This document shows, piece after piece, positions 1 to 12,200 of a DNA stretch of 51,187 nucleotides. The position numbers and the translations under genes were made by a program. How positions within the stretch are numbered: position 1 is the first letter of the stretch; every line of letters begins with the position of its first letter. A model generated the notes under the pieces. It was not told where the DNA came from. It did no database searches and worked only from the letters and a program-made list of their open reading frames with translations. Location of the stretch: contig SVFN01000029.1 of assembly GCA_015056815.1 (NCBI GenBank), positions 1-51,187 of the forward strand, in the 5' to 3' direction. Source of the stretch: Lachnospiraceae bacterium. Lineage in GTDB: Bacteria; Bacillota; Clostridia; Lachnospirales; Lachnospiraceae.

Positions 1-43
1 CGGGCTTCTACCAGTATAACATATCTTTCCGCTTTCGGCAGTC

Positions 44-77
44 TATAAAAGAAGGGAAACACTGTCCGTGTTTCCCT
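44..77 (-). terminator. ftsH terminator
   Basis: A perfect 10-bp stem (AGGGAAACAC at 53-62 with its complement at 68-77) with a 5-nt loop. Read on the minus strand it is followed by a T-rich tract. It begins 6 bp past the ftsH stop codon, so it ends that transcript. Confidence 0.85.
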
Positions 78-82
78 GTACT

Positions 83-2167
83 TTATCCGCTGATATCCGT
101 TCGCTTCTCTGTCTGTATCGCCAGCACACCGCCCTTTTCAAGAACGCTTCCCGCATCCGCGTTTCCCGCTTTCTCGGAAGTCTGCTTTCCAAGCTTCACC
201 GAATCTTTCGGATCATTCCCATCCGGTTCTGTATCGTCTTTCTTTTCCGGAAGACCTTTCCTTTTCCGAAAGATCTCCATAAACTCCTTACCCGTAATGG
301 TCTCTTTCTCGATCAGATGCTCTGCCAGCTCATCCATCAGCTTGCGGTTTTCTTTTAATAGCCGCTTCGCTTCTTTGTAACTGTTTTTGAGGATCTTCAT
401 CACCTCGGTATCGATATCCGCCGCTGTCACATCCGAACAGTTCATAGCCGCCCTGTGATCAAGATACTGGCTTTCGATCGTCTCTAAGCCCATCAGTCCG
501 AAACGCTTGCTCATACCATACTGGGTTACCATGGCTCTGGCGATTCCCGTCGCTTTCTCAATATCGTTGGAAGCCCCTGTCGTCACCGTATCGAATACGA
601 TCTCTTCCGCCGCACGTCCGCCCAGAAGGCTGACCAGCATATCTCTAAGCTCTGCTTCCGTATTCAGATATTTCTCTTCCTCCGGCACATGCATCACATA
701 ACCCAAAGCTCCCATGGTACGCGGAACGATCGTGATCTTCTGCACCGGCTCTGAATTTTTCTGTAAAGCGCTGATCAAAGCATGCCCCACTTCATGATAG
801 GAGACGATCCTGCGTTCCTCTTTGCTCATGATGCGGTCTTTTTTCTCTTTACCCACAAGGACAACTTCCACTGCATCAAACAGATCCTTCTGGCAGACAG
901 CCTTCCTTCCTTCCTTCGCTGCATTGATCGCCGCCTCATTGATCATATTTGCAAGATCCGATCCCACAGCTCCGCTGGTCGCAAGTGCGATCGCATCCAG
1001 ATCCACGGTTTCATCCATATTAACACCCTTGGAATGTACCTTTAACGTATCCACACGTCCCTTCAGATCCGGTTTGTCCACAATGACACGTCTGTCAAAA
1101 CGCCCCGGCCTCAGCAGCGCTTTGTCCAGGATCTCCGGTCTGTTGGTCGCTGCCAGGATCAGAATACCTTTTGATGTATCAAATCCATCCATCTCGGAAA
1201 GAAGCTGATTCAAGGTCTGTTCTCTTTCCTCGTTTCCGCCGCCGTATTTACTGTCACGGCTTCGTCCGATGGCATCGATCTCATCGATAAAAATGATACA
1301 GGGTGCATTTTTGTTTGCTTCCTTAAACAAGTCTCTTACCCTGGACGCTCCGACCCCGACATAAAGCTCAATAAAATCCGAACCCGCCAGTGAGAAAAAC
1401 GGCACATGTGCCTCTCCTGCCACGGCTTTGGCCAGCAGGGTCTTACCGGTACCGGGCGGTCCCACTAACAGCGCTCCTTTCGGGAGCTTTGCCCCGATCT
1501 TGGTATACTTATTCGGATTATGCAGAAAATCCACGATCTCCTGCAGGGATTCTTTTGCCTCTTCCTGCCCGGCAACATCCTGAAACGTTACGCCTGTCTC
1601 CTTCTGAACATAGACCTTTGCCGTACTTTTACCGACTCCCATCGGTCCACCGCTTCCGCCCATTTTGCGAAACAGAAAACTCAAAGCGATCCACAGGATG
1701 ACGATCGGCAGTGCATATGTCAAAAGGATCGAAAGTAAAAAACTGGAATTATCCGGTATTTCTGCCGAATAACGAACCTCATGTTCATTCAGAAAACTGA
1801 CCAGATCGGGATTATCCACGATCCCGGTGTAATAAGTGGTCTTGTTCTGGCTCATTCTGTAGGCATTCAGGAACGCATCTGCGCTCTCTTCTTCCTGTTG
1901 CACTATTTTGGGCACAATATTGATCTTGTCATTGGTGATCTGTACGCTTTCTACCTTGCCCGCCTCCACCATGGCCAAAAACTGATCATACGAAATTTCT
2001 CTTGAGGTCGACTTATTCATGTAGTTCACAAAGAAACTCATGCAGACCAACGTGATCAGGCTGGCTATCAAAAGCAAAAACAGGCTCTGTCTTTTCTGGG
2101 AATTTCCATTATTATTGTTATTATTACCGGAATTCCCGTTATTGTTCTGATAATCCTGATTATCCAT
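83..2167 (-). CDS. ftsH: ATP-dependent zinc metalloprotease FtsH
   Basis: Membrane-bound AAA+ protease that extracts and degrades membrane and regulatory proteins as a hexamer. After an Asn/Gln-rich start there is a membrane segment at about residues 28-49, an extracytoplasmic domain, and a second membrane segment at about 142-168. The AAA+ module has Walker A GPPGTGKT at 236-243, Walker B IIFIDEID, and a second region of homology ending RPGRFDR. The peptidase zinc motif is HEVGH, which fits HExxH although the family usually has Ala at the third position. The 694 residues are a normal length; the C-terminal 40 or so are charged and low in complexity. The ATG has AGGAGGA in front of it. With its own promoter and terminator it is probably transcribed alone. 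Confidence 0.97.
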   Translation of the reverse strand: MDNQDYQNNNGNSGNNNNNNGNSQKRQSLFLLLIASLITLVCMSFFVNYMNKSTSREISYDQFLAMVEAGKVESVQITNDKINIVPKIVQQEEESADAFLNAYRMSQNKTTYYTGIVDNPDLVSFLNEHEVRYSAEIPDNSSFLLSILLTYALPIVILWIALSFLFRKMGGSGGPMGVGKSTAKVYVQKETGVTFQDVAGQEEAKESLQEIVDFLHNPNKYTKIGAKLPKGALLVGPPGTGKTLLAKAVAGEAHVPFFSLAGSDFIELYVGVGASRVRDLFKEANKNAPCIIFIDEIDAIGRSRDSKYGGGNEEREQTLNQLLSEMDGFDTSKGILILAATNRPEILDKALLRPGRFDRRVIVDKPDLKGRVDTLKVHSKGVNMDETVDLDAIALATSGAVGSDLANMINEAAINAAKEGRKAVCQKDLFDAVEVVLVGKEKKDRIMSKEERRIVSYHEVGHALISALQKNSEPVQKITIVPRTMGALGYVMHVPEEEKYLNTEAELRDMLVSLLGGRAAEEIVFDTVTTGASNDIEKATGIARAMVTQYGMSKRFGLMGLETIESQYLDHRAAMNCSDVTAADIDTEVMKILKNSYKEAKRLLKENRKLMDELAEHLIEKETITGKEFMEIFRKRKGLPEKKDDTEPDGNDPKDSVKLGKQTSEKAGNADAGSVLEKGGVLAIQTEKRTDISG

Positions 2168-2319
2168 TTTCTCCTCCTGTATGATTGATAACTGCCGTTT
2201 CTTCTATATAATAGTATGGCATATCCGCCCGAAAAAGAAACCGCTGTTTTTGATTACACATCTGCCTGCCGGCATTCTGACCGGAACGCTCCGAAACAGA
2301 ATGCCACCATGCTTTTACT

Positions 2320-2348
2320 ATTATAGAGACAGAAATTCCGAAAATCAA
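2320..2348 (-). promoter_or_regulatory. ftsH promoter (sigma-A type)
   Basis: On the minus strand TTGATT (plus 2343-2348) and TATAAT (plus 2320-2325) are separated by exactly 17 bp. This lies about 150 bp upstream of the ftsH start codon. The 150-nt leader shows no structure that I recognise. Confidence 0.7.
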
Positions 2349-2421
2349 TATATTCTTTGTGAAAAAGGAGACATAAGTCTAAAAGTTTCATAAAAATTTT
2401 TGCTTTTTTTCTGTTGTAAGG

Positions 2422-2450
2422 TAGATTTTTCATTTTTTTCATTATATAAT
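2422..2450 (+). promoter_or_regulatory. possible pyrG promoter
   Basis: A perfect TATAAT at 2445-2450 lies 57 bp before the pyrG ATG in a T-rich stretch. The -35 element at the 17-bp distance (TAGATT) is a poor match. Some Firmicutes control pyrG by reiterative transcription at a G-run start or by attenuation; I could not identify such a signal with confidence here. Confidence 0.4.
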
Positions 2451-2507
2451 GGTCTAATATGGTTCGTACCAAACAACAGTAACTCAATCATAATAAGGAG
2501 ATTTGAT

Positions 2508-4115
2508 ATGGCAGTAAAGTACGTTTTTGTCACAGGCGGTGTGGTTTCCGGTCTTGGCAAGGGTATCACAGCGGCATCCCTTGGCCGTTTATTGAAAGCA
2601 CGCGGCTACAAAGTCACCATGCAGAAATTTGACCCTTACATCAATATTGACCCCGGCACAATGAACCCGATCCAGCACGGCGAGGTTTTTGTTACCGATG
2701 ACGGTGTTGAGACAGATCTTGATCTGGGTCATTATGAGCGTTTCATCGATGAAAGTCTTGACCGTAATTCCAATGTGACCACCGGTAAGGTTTACTGGAG
2801 CGTGTTGCAGAAAGAGCGTCGCGGAGACTATGGTGGAGGTACCGTTCAGGTCATCCCGCATATCACAAATGAGATCAAAAGCCGTTTTTACCGTAATTTT
2901 ACAGATAATGAGACGCGTATTGCCATTATAGAAGTCGGCGGTACGGTGGGTGATATCGAAAGCCAGCCTTTTTTGGAATCCATCCGCCAGTTCATGCATG
3001 AGGTAGGCGAAAAAAATGCCTGCCTGATCCATGTTACATTGATCCCTTATCTCCGTGCTTCACAGGAAATGAAGACCAAGCCCACCCAGGCTTCGGTCAA
3101 AGAACTGCAGGGAATGGGTATTCAGCCTAACATCATCGTGTGCAGGAGTGAGCTGCCGCTTGACCAGCAGTTAAAAGATAAGATTGCCTTGTTTTGTAAC
3201 GTTCCCAATAAGCATGTCCTTCAGAATCTGGATGTGGAATATTTATATGAAGCTCCTCTTGCCATGGAAAAAGAACATCTGGCACAGGTTGCCTGTCAGT
3301 GTCTGGGACTTGACTGTCCTGAACCGGATCTGACCGAGTGGGAAAACATGGTAAAAGAATTGCGTAATCCCAAGCATGAAGTCCGGATCGCTCTGGTCGG
3401 CAAATATGTACAGCTTCACGATGCCTACTTAAGTGTCGTAGAAGCATTAAAGCACGGCGGCATTTTCAACAATACGACTATTGATCTTCAGTGGGTGGAC
3501 AGTGAAACTCTGAATGATGAAAATGCAGAAGAGGTACTCGGTTCCGCCAACGGCATTCTGGTTCCCGGCGGCTTCGGCGACAGAGGTATTGAAGGCAAGA
3601 TCTCAGCCATCACTTATGCACGTACACACAATGTTCCGTTCCTCGGTCTTTGTCTTGGCATGCAGCTCTCCATCGTAGAATTTGCCCGCAATGTGATCGG
3701 TTATAACGATGCCCACAGTATCGAACTGAATCCTTCCACCACACACCCTGTCATTGCCCTGATGCCGGATCAGAACGGTGTGGAGGACATCGGCGGAACA
3801 TTAAGGCTTGGTTCCTACCCCTGTGTGCTGGATAAAGATTCCAAAGCCTACGCACTCTATGGAGCCGAAACCATTCACGAGCGTCACAGACATCGTTATG
3901 AAGTCAACAATGATTACCGTTCGGCGCTGATTGAAAACGGCATGAAGCTTTCCGGTCTCTCACCGGACGGCAGGATTGTGGAAATGTGTGAACTTCCCAA
4001 CCATCCGTTCTTCGTAGCCACACAGGCTCATCCCGAGTTCAAGAGCCGCCCCAACAGACCTCATCCGCTGTTTCAGGGCTTTATCGAAGCATCATTAAAA
4101 CAGAAAGAATCCTAA
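2508..4115 (+). CDS. pyrG: CTP synthase
   Basis: Makes CTP from UTP, ATP and glutamine, the last step of pyrimidine nucleotide synthesis in the cytoplasm. The N-terminal synthase domain opens with [12 protein letters not shown], the family's nucleotide-binding loop. The C-terminal class I glutamine amidotransferase domain has the nucleophile motif GLCLGMQL and the HPEF His/Glu pair near the end. The reading frame is open further upstream, but the ATG at 2508 is preceded by TAAGGAG at good spacing and gives the normal 535-residue protein starting [11 protein letters not shown]. It diverges from ftsH and ends in its own terminator. Confidence 0.97.
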   Translation: MAVKYVFVTGGVVSGLGKGITAASLGRLLKARGYKVTMQKFDPYINIDPGTMNPIQHGEVFVTDDGVETDLDLGHYERFIDESLDRNSNVTTGKVYWSVLQKERRGDYGGGTVQVIPHITNEIKSRFYRNFTDNETRIAIIEVGGTVGDIESQPFLESIRQFMHEVGEKNACLIHVTLIPYLRASQEMKTKPTQASVKELQGMGIQPNIIVCRSELPLDQQLKDKIALFCNVPNKHVLQNLDVEYLYEAPLAMEKEHLAQVACQCLGLDCPEPDLTEWENMVKELRNPKHEVRIALVGKYVQLHDAYLSVVEALKHGGIFNNTTIDLQWVDSETLNDENAEEVLGSANGILVPGGFGDRGIEGKISAITYARTHNVPFLGLCLGMQLSIVEFARNVIGYNDAHSIELNPSTTHPVIALMPDQNGVEDIGGTLRLGSYPCVLDKDSKAYALYGAETIHERHRHRYEVNNDYRSALIENGMKLSGLSPDGRIVEMCELPNHPFFVATQAHPEFKSRPNRPHPLFQGFIEASLKQKES

Positions 4116-4123
4116 GCAGATAC

Positions 4124-4159
4124 AAGACCACATTTTCTTCGGAATTTGTGGTCTTTTTT
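4124..4159 (+). terminator. pyrG terminator
   Basis: AAGACCACA at 4124-4132 pairs with TGTGGTCTT at 4147-4155, and a T-tract follows directly. It lies 8 bp past the pyrG stop codon. Confidence 0.85.
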
Positions 4160-4335
4160 ACTGTTTTTTTATGGATTTCACCCGCATTTTATGGTACTAT
4201 AGTAATGTATTTATATAAGTAAAAATTTGTATTCGGGGAAACATCAGTTACGCAGTTTCCTTTCGATCGTCCTTCCCTCTTTCACACAGCGAACGAAAGG
4301 ATACAACAAGATTTTAGCAGAAAGGACGGTGCTAT

Positions 4336-6138
4336 ATGAAAGCTCCCAAATCAAACCGTACAACACAAACGGAGGTTACTTCTCCTCCCGAAAATGCAGA
4401 ACCTAAAAGAAGTACATCCCATCGTCGATCCGCCGGCAGCAGAAGGCGTGGGAAACAGTCCAAAACAACAAAGCCCAAGCGGCATGGTGTCAGCATTTTT
4501 GCAATTCTTTTGCTGTTATCCATCCTTCCTCTGGTGGTTTCGATCTCCATTATCAGTATTTCCTCATCCAGTATCGTTCGGAACAAACTTGAGAGCAGTA
4601 CGAAGGAAGCGCTTTCCATTGTAGCCGGCAATCTGGCAAGCTATTGCAAAGAGAACAAAATTAACGCCATTAATGCCAGCGGCTATTACGATTTCATCGA
4701 TTCGCTTCAGGACCGCGGCATTGAAATGGCGATCATCGCAGAGGGAATGCCCTGTGCGACTTCCATAAAAAACGAAAATGATTACCGCATCCGTGAAATC
4801 GATCTGAGTACTGATCCGAACGATATTCAAAACGGATACTACAATGACAATCTTGTGATCAATGAAAAAATATATTGCGGATACTATGTTCCGATCGAGG
4901 CTGAAGGAAAGGTTACTGCCATGGCTTTTGCCGGTCAGCTTAAAGATGATATTTCCACTTCCGCCAATGATCTGACCGGATTTTTCGTGATCATGGCCGT
5001 CGTACTGATCGTAATCTCAACGCTCATTGCTCTGTTGGTGAGCCGCGGACTTGCCAAGTCCTTAGAGCTTATGGACAAAAATATCAATATTCTTGCAGGC
5101 GGCGATCTGAGTAAGCAGAATGTACGCAAATCCAGCGTCCGGGAGATGTATAATCTGACACTGGCCACTTCCAAGATGCAACAGAGTTTATCCGAAACCA
5201 TTGGCGAGGTAAAGGATGTTTCCAAGGATCTGGTCGAAAGCATTTCCGAAGTGACACAGCGAAGCGACAGCAGTGCTGCCAATGCCAGACTCATCACTTC
5301 TTCCATGGAGCGGATGTCACAATCCTCTGCGCAGATGGATGAAAATGTACAAAACATTAATGTGCAGATGCTGGAGATCGAGAATTGTGTCAATGATATT
5401 TCCGATAGTGTGGATCACCTGTATCATAATTCCGATAATCTTCTTCAGACCAACGGAGAAGCAACGGAAAGCATGGATATCATCATGAAAAACAGTCGCA
5501 AATCTGTCGATGCGGTTGAGAATATCTCTTCCCAGATCAACCACACCAACGACTCCATTGCGCAGATCCATAAAGCTGTAGAACTGATCATCTCTATCTC
5601 CGATGAAACAAATCTCTTAAGCCTGAACGCTTCCATAGAAGCTGCCAGAGCCGGAGATGCCGGAAGAGGTTTCGCAGTCGTTGCAGAAGAGATCCGTAAA
5701 CTTTCCGAGCAGAGTGCGGAAGGCGCTGAGATGATCAAAAACCTTGCTCATACGATTGCAGTAGAAAGCTCCAAATCCGTGGAACTGGTCACAGCACTGC
5801 ATAACCTGATCGCGCTGGAGCAGCAAAGCATTACCAAGACACAGACACAGTTTGAAGAGCACAGTAAAGAGATCAAACTGTCGGTAGATGAGATCCGTTC
5901 CATTACCGATAAGATTGAAAATCTGACAAATTACAAGAACAACATCGTAAGCAACGTACAGATCTTGAGCGGCATCAGCGAAGAGAATTCTTCCAACAGT
6001 GAAGAAGTGAATTCTCATATTGTTGAAATCATCGATGGCGTACAGATCGTCAATGACCAGTGTGAGATCATGAACGGCATGGCCGGTAAGCTGATTGACT
6101 CTGTAGCATATTTCCATGATGAGGCAGCTCTGAATTGA
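4336..6138 (+). CDS. Methyl-accepting chemotaxis protein
   Basis: Transmembrane receptor that senses an extracellular ligand and controls the CheA kinase. A long basic cytoplasmic start (about 48 residues, rich in Lys, Arg and Ser) comes before the first membrane segment at about 51-75. An extracellular sensor of about 135 residues follows, then the second membrane segment at about 215-237 and a HAMP-like linker. The signalling coiled coil has the conserved hairpin tip [20 protein letters not shown] at about 421-440, followed by [21 protein letters not shown] sits before the ATG. The 170-bp leader contains TCCTTTCG and its complement CGAAAGGA about 30 bp apart. No ligand can be assigned, and no other chemotaxis gene is in the window. 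Confidence 0.95.
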   Translation: MKAPKSNRTTQTEVTSPPENAEPKRSTSHRRSAGSRRRGKQSKTTKPKRHGVSIFAILLLLSILPLVVSISIISISSSSIVRNKLESSTKEALSIVAGNLASYCKENKINAINASGYYDFIDSLQDRGIEMAIIAEGMPCATSIKNENDYRIREIDLSTDPNDIQNGYYNDNLVINEKIYCGYYVPIEAEGKVTAMAFAGQLKDDISTSANDLTGFFVIMAVVLIVISTLIALLVSRGLAKSLELMDKNINILAGGDLSKQNVRKSSVREMYNLTLATSKMQQSLSETIGEVKDVSKDLVESISEVTQRSDSSAANARLITSSMERMSQSSAQMDENVQNINVQMLEIENCVNDISDSVDHLYHNSDNLLQTNGEATESMDIIMKNSRKSVDAVENISSQINHTNDSIAQIHKAVELIISISDETNLLSLNASIEAARAGDAGRGFAVVAEEIRKLSEQSAEGAEMIKNLAHTIAVESSKSVELVTALHNLIALEQQSITKTQTQFEEHSKEIKLSVDEIRSITDKIENLTNYKNNIVSNVQILSGISEENSSNSEEVNSHIVEIIDGVQIVNDQCEIMNGMAGKLIDSVAYFHDEAALN

Positions 6139-6191
6139 TCGTTTCTCTTTTCCATTCTTTAGAGCGAACGCGCCGCCGGGCGCACCTAAAA

Positions 6192-6218
6192 ATGGCTGTG
6201 GGAATCTCCCACAGCCAT
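6192..6218. terminator. Bidirectional terminator between convergent genes
   Basis: A 12-bp perfect stem (ATGGCTGTGGGA at 6192-6203 with its complement at 6207-6218) and a 3-nt loop. T-rich tracts lie on both sides, strongest on the minus strand. It serves the chemotaxis receptor gene on one side and the glycosidase gene on the other. Confidence 0.85.
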
Positions 6219-6236
6219 CTTTCATTTTTAACTCTT

Positions 6237-9200
6237 TTATTTCACTTTTACTGTCGCAGCCTGTCCTTTTTTCTTAAGAAGCTTTTGATAGTTTTTCTTT
6301 AGTTTTTTCGGAACCTTGATCGTTGCTTTCTTATGAATACCCTTAAAAGCATTCTTGCCGACTTTCTTAAGTACTGTTGATTTGATCGTAATCTTCTTTA
6401 AATTCTTATCTCCCTTAAAGGCATTTGCTCCAATCTGCGTAACCTTTGCCGGAATGACGATCTTTGTCAGAGCAGTACAGCCGCTGAAAGCATTCTTACC
6501 AATCTTGACAACGCCTGCCGGAAGTGAAATACTTTTCACTTTCTTATTTCCTTTAAATGCATTGTCTGCAATTCCTGTCACGGTATAAGTGATTCCTTTG
6601 TCTGTAACCGTTACCGGAACGGAAACCTTCTTTGCATTTTTATCTGTAGTCTGCTTAAACGCCACCTCCGGTGCCGAAGCATTTGCCGAGGTCACTATAA
6701 AGCTGTTTGTTCCTGCTATGATCACCGTGCCGACCGCTGCAGGCTTCTTTACATCTGTCTGCGTTTCTTTCTTTCCTTCTTCTGCCTTCTTTGCTTCCTC
6801 AGCCTTCTTATCATTATAAGTCTTTTCTGCATTTTCCAGCGTTTTCAGGATGTTGGACGGTACCAGTACCTTCTCTTCATCAGTAAGCTTCTCATATGCT
6901 TCCTTTGCAGCATCGATCGCCTTCTTGGAGCTGTCTGCTGTTGTGATATCTCCTAAATTGAGGATCATATCCGTAACCTTATCAGCCTCCGACTCTTTGC
7001 TTCCTACATAAGCGCCATCTCCATTGATCTCACCTGCATACAGTGCTCTGACATCTTTTGCCGGAAGAGCCGCATCCAGAATGATCAGATCATCCAAATA
7101 ACCCACATAATAAGCATCCCATGCATTCACGCCGAAATAAAGCTGTGCATTTGTATCGGTCATAATACCTAATGCCACATTTCCGGCAGATACTTCCTGA
7201 CCATTTACATAAAGAGTTCCTTTTGCATTCGTTCCGTCGCCGCTCTTCTCATCTACCACAACCGTAACCATCTGCCATTCTCCTGCCTTATAAGCTCCGG
7301 AAGCCGGTGTTGCGATATAATCACTCTTGCGGGACCAGATTTTTCCGTCCTGCGTCATACTGAGCCAGTGCTCCGGCGAGAATAAACCTGCACAGAAAGT
7401 AGGATCATACTGGCCAAGTATCTTATCCGGTTTCATCCAGAAGGATACCGTATATGTCTCTCCGATATCTTCCGCTGATCCGAGTGCCAGTCCTGCTGTG
7501 CCGTCCAGATAAACAGCCTTATCCGTCTGATCTGTAGCACCCTCTCCGTAAACCGCCTCCTTACTGATTGCTTTAGGCGGGAAGGCTTTGGTTGCAAAAC
7601 CTGCATCATCCAGGGTTTCATCAAAAGTAAAGTGCTTGATCACATTGTTCTTATATTCTTTGATATTCGCTTCATCAATGCTGACACGGATGCGGAAGCT
7701 TTCTGTTTCTTCAAAATTCTCCGCATAAACTCTTATCATATATGCCTGATTATATCCATTGATCGTAATCTTGGCATCCTTATCTTCTTCGATTGCCATG
7801 TCATCAACTGCAACATAACCCTTCGTGTCTGCAATCTTTGCATTCACCGTAAAGGTTTCTGCCGCTTCTGAAAGTTTCAGATCATAAACACCTTTTGTCA
7901 GATCCACTGTCTCACCATTTACAGTAAGACTTTCCAGATGATTTTCTGTCTCATAGCCTCGTACCACGTAAGACCAGTTATATAATCTTGCGGATTCCTG
8001 ATCTGCCGTTCCTTCGAACTTGATCAGGATCACATCTGCCTTGTCTTCGTTCTGATATTTCGCAGCAATTGCTTCCTTCGGAATCTCTACCTGGATCTGA
8101 TAATAATCCTTAAAATCTGCATCGCTTAACATTCCCTGGATCGCACTGCCGTTCTTGCTGTCCAGTGCATCCGTATCAAAAATACGGATTCCGGATGAAC
8201 TGATATGGAGCGGTTTCCCGTCATCCTCTCTGCGCAGTGTCAACAGCAGATAATTCTTCTCGGTATCGTCAACTTTCACTTCATAGGTAAAATACCCGCC
8301 CGCATTTGCATAGCGGATGTGTTCTTTGGCATCTCCGGTATGTCCGGTATCTTCCAGACCCGGCTCATACTGTCCATAACCGGCCTGTACATTATCGATC
8401 AGGACACGGTCTTTACGGTTTGTATTCTTCTCCCGTATCACTGCTGCGGAATCGCGACCACCAATATAGTAAGTCCAGTAGATACCATAATTTTCCGTAT
8501 ACTGTGAATAATGCGGTACAAATACATGATCAAAAGAAGCTCCCGTCAGTTCGAAACTCTTGCCATCCGCGCTTCGTACCAGATAATCATTGATGTTCGC
8601 CATATACTCATCCAGATCTTCCACCGCGTATACATTGATCGCATCACTGTCTACTGCTTTCTTTCCTGATTTTCTGACTGCGATGCCATGTCCTTCTTCT
8701 GTCTGATAAGCCGGATCATTTCCCAACTTAGCACTCAGCACAACCGGACCATATTTGAATGCATACGCATTTTTCTTATCCGGAAGATTATAAGCAACTG
8801 CCTTCATAGGCGCTGTCACTTTGATCTTATCACCGTTTTTGACATTTACAAGAATATAACGTTTGCCTGCTGCCGACTGACTGTATGCTTCTGCACCGTC
8901 AAAGTCAAAGTATTGCGGTGTTACTTTCTTTCCATTCAAAGTCACCGTCATCTCATTTCCCTGATCGACTACCCAGTCAGGAATACGAAGTGCAATGCTT
9001 CCCTGTGCATCCGTTTCATCCATCGATTCTACCGTAAACTCAGCCTCTTCGGATGAAATATCGGAAATTCCGGAGTTCTGTACTACTTTCAGATTTTTCT
9101 CTGTCCAGTCAATCTGTGAACTGATGTAAAGATTGACGATCAGCGTATCATCTGTACGATAATAAATACTGTCATTGAGCTTGCCAAAGTTTTCCATACC

Positions 9201-12200
9201 ACTGCCGGTACAGCACCAGAAGTCTGTCGTAGGCTTTCCGAATACTTTGTGATAGCCGGTTGCCATTGGCTGGAAGTACATGCTCATACCGGTTTCCGGA
9301 TTCTGTGATGACATGATCGCATTGATCAGGGTATTCTCATAATAGTCTGCGTACTTGGCATCTCCCGTGATCTTAAACAGCTCTCTTGTCAGCTTCAGCA
9401 TATTGTAAGTATTACAGGTTTCGTTGTTAACATTGGTCTCTTCCGCATAAAGGATCTTGTCCTTGCCGAAATGCTCGTTTTCACTGTTACCGCCTGTGAT
9501 ATAGGTATGATTCTCAATTACCATATCCCAGAACTTTTCCGCATAAACCAGATACTTGGATTCTTCTCCACCCAGTACGATATAACGCTTGAGCGCACCG
9601 ATGAACTTCGGAATAGTCGTATTGGCATGTGTATTGTTCATGATATCCGTACCACCGTTTTTCACACGCTCAAACAGATTCACCTCATCAAACATTTCTG
9701 CAGCCGTAAGAATATCACTCATCTTGTCCGCATATTTTTCTTTTCCCTGCATACAGTCATACAGTTCATACAATGCATCGTTCATTCCACCGTACTCAAC
9801 ACTCAGCAGACGGTTCTTAGCGGTTGAATCAAACGCACCGACACGGTTAAAGGTCCACATACCAAGATTTACTGCAACTTCCAGTGCGTCCTCATCACCG
9901 GTGTATTTGTAAATGTCTACCAGTCCAGCAAGGATCTTGTGCATCGTATACCACGGTACCCAGGCATCCTGCCATCCCTGCCCTTTATCTACCTGATCGA
10001 ACTGGGACTCAAGATTGGCCGGATTGTCAATTGTCGCCCCAAAGATGAATCCGTCTTTACATGCGCTTGAGCCCTTTGAAATCTCCTGGCATTCCTTCAA
10101 TCCCTGTACGCACTCATCGATTTTCTTCTTTAACGCTTCTTTCTGCTCTTTTGTTGCCTGTGGATTCACATAACAGGTAGAGATCGCAGACATATAATGT
10201 CCTGCCGTATGTCCGCCGATTCTCATATTCTCCCAGCCGCCATAACGGGTTTCATTTTTCATGAACTCTTTTCGTTTCGCTGCATCATAACCTGCTGCAT
10301 AAGCTGCTGCTTCACGGAATCCCGCAATCAGTTTGTCTACACTGAGGCTCAGAAGATAATCCACTTCCTTATTATAAGCATTGCGATAATAATCGTCCAG
10401 CACCTCAACTTTTGTATTATCCACGTTCTGAATCAGGATTGCAGACTCGCTTGCCCCCTCTGCTTTCACCGTTGTCTTGAACGTTTTTGTCAGATAATAA
10501 GTATCATTCTGGATCGTCGCCGTCAATGTCACTTCTTTGTCTGTGCTTCCACGCTTTACGATTGCTTTCTCACCCGCAATCTCAATTGCCTCTTCATTGT
10601 CCGAAGTCCATACGATCTGTGTATCACCAATTCCCTGTGCAAGGCTGAAATCTCTTGTGACAGATTTATCAACCTTAGCCGCAACGTAATCTTCATACAG
10701 ATTATCATAGCCGGCTCTGGAAATAGTAATGTAAGCCAAATTGATCGCTCTGTTATTGGTTCCGGTTCCATTGTCGCCTGATCCACTCAGCCCAAGTGTC
10801 ACATCTGTCTTTGTTTCCGCTGTTGTATCCAAAGCCAGTGTTGTCGCCGTACCGGATCTGTAATTTTCACTGCTCACTTCTGAATCTTTTCCTTTGTTCA
10901 AAGTGATGACCGGAGAATTGGAGCATCCCCATGGGTCTTTGCACAATACTGTTACCAGATATTTGCCCGGTTCCAGTTCGAAGGCATAATCCAGTTTTCT
11001 CACTTCGCCAAAGCTTGCTCTTGTCTCATACTGATTTTTCGTGTAACGGTTTGTCTCTGACTTTGCAGAGTCTTTTCCGAATCCGCCATTCTCCTGCGGC
11101 CAGGTCCAGTTCGTCTGGATCCCGCCGGTGCCACTGTCATTCAGATTGCCTGCCGGAGGAGTTGCCTCATAGTTATCTATGATACCCCATTTCTTCCCGG
11201 TCTCAGGATCTGCGCCATACTCCTGCTCCGTAACACTCTGATAGGTTCCAAATTCTTCTCCAGCCGGAGCTGTTGTCACATCAAAGTCACCGCAGTCGAC
11301 ATTGTAAAGAGGTTTGATATCTTCAATCTTTACTTCTTGAAGCGGTTCGGAAGGCTTTGCTGTAACGACAGTCGTAAATGTCTTTTTCAGAGAATATCCA
11401 TCCTCGGAAATCGTTGCAGTCAATGTCACTGTCGTATCCGTCTTTCCTCTCGTCACAACTGCCACAGGATCTTCCTCAGAATCCTGATCGATCGTGATCG
11501 CCGCATTATCGGAAGACCATTCGATCTGTGATCCCTTTGTTCCCTTGGACAGTTTAAAGTCCTTTGTCACACTCTCTTCTATAGAAAGTGCATCATAGTT
11601 ATCTTTCAGCGAGCCATATTTATTCTCTGTGCTGATCATAATATAAGCCACATTGATGCAGGCACATCTGGTCGCCCGGAATGCTACCGTCAATTCACGA
11701 TCTGTTTCGTTTCTCGTATCTACATAAAGATCTTCTACTTTTCCGGCTTCATAATCCTTGCTGGATACCTCAGACTCTTTTCCTCCATTCAATGTAATCT
11801 CGGGATAAGTGGAAATATTTCCATACTGATCCCAGGGTGCCACACACAAAACCTGTACATGATACTTGCCGGGATCAAGCTCAAACTTATAGTCCAGCTT
11901 CCTTACATCGCCGAACGTATTTTTATTCTCGCTTTGATTCTTCGTATAACGGTTTGTTGAGGTTTTGGGCGAATCAACTGTAAATCCACCGTTTTCCTGC
12001 GCCCATGTCCAATTGGTGCGGATCCCCTGTCCATTCGAAACGGCAAGATTATCATTCGGAGGAGTCGCTTCATAGTCATCCACAATGCCCCACGTCTTAC
12101 CGGTCTGCTCATCTACACCATAAACCTGCTCTGTAACTGACTGGTAAAGACCCATTTCTTCACCTTCCGGTGCTGTTGTTACATCAAAGTCACCGCAGTC

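Noticed and set aside
4161-4335. c-di-GMP riboswitch in the leader of the chemotaxis receptor gene
   Set aside because: Such switches are common before these genes in Clostridia, but the conserved core words were not found; only a loose 8-bp inverted repeat is present.
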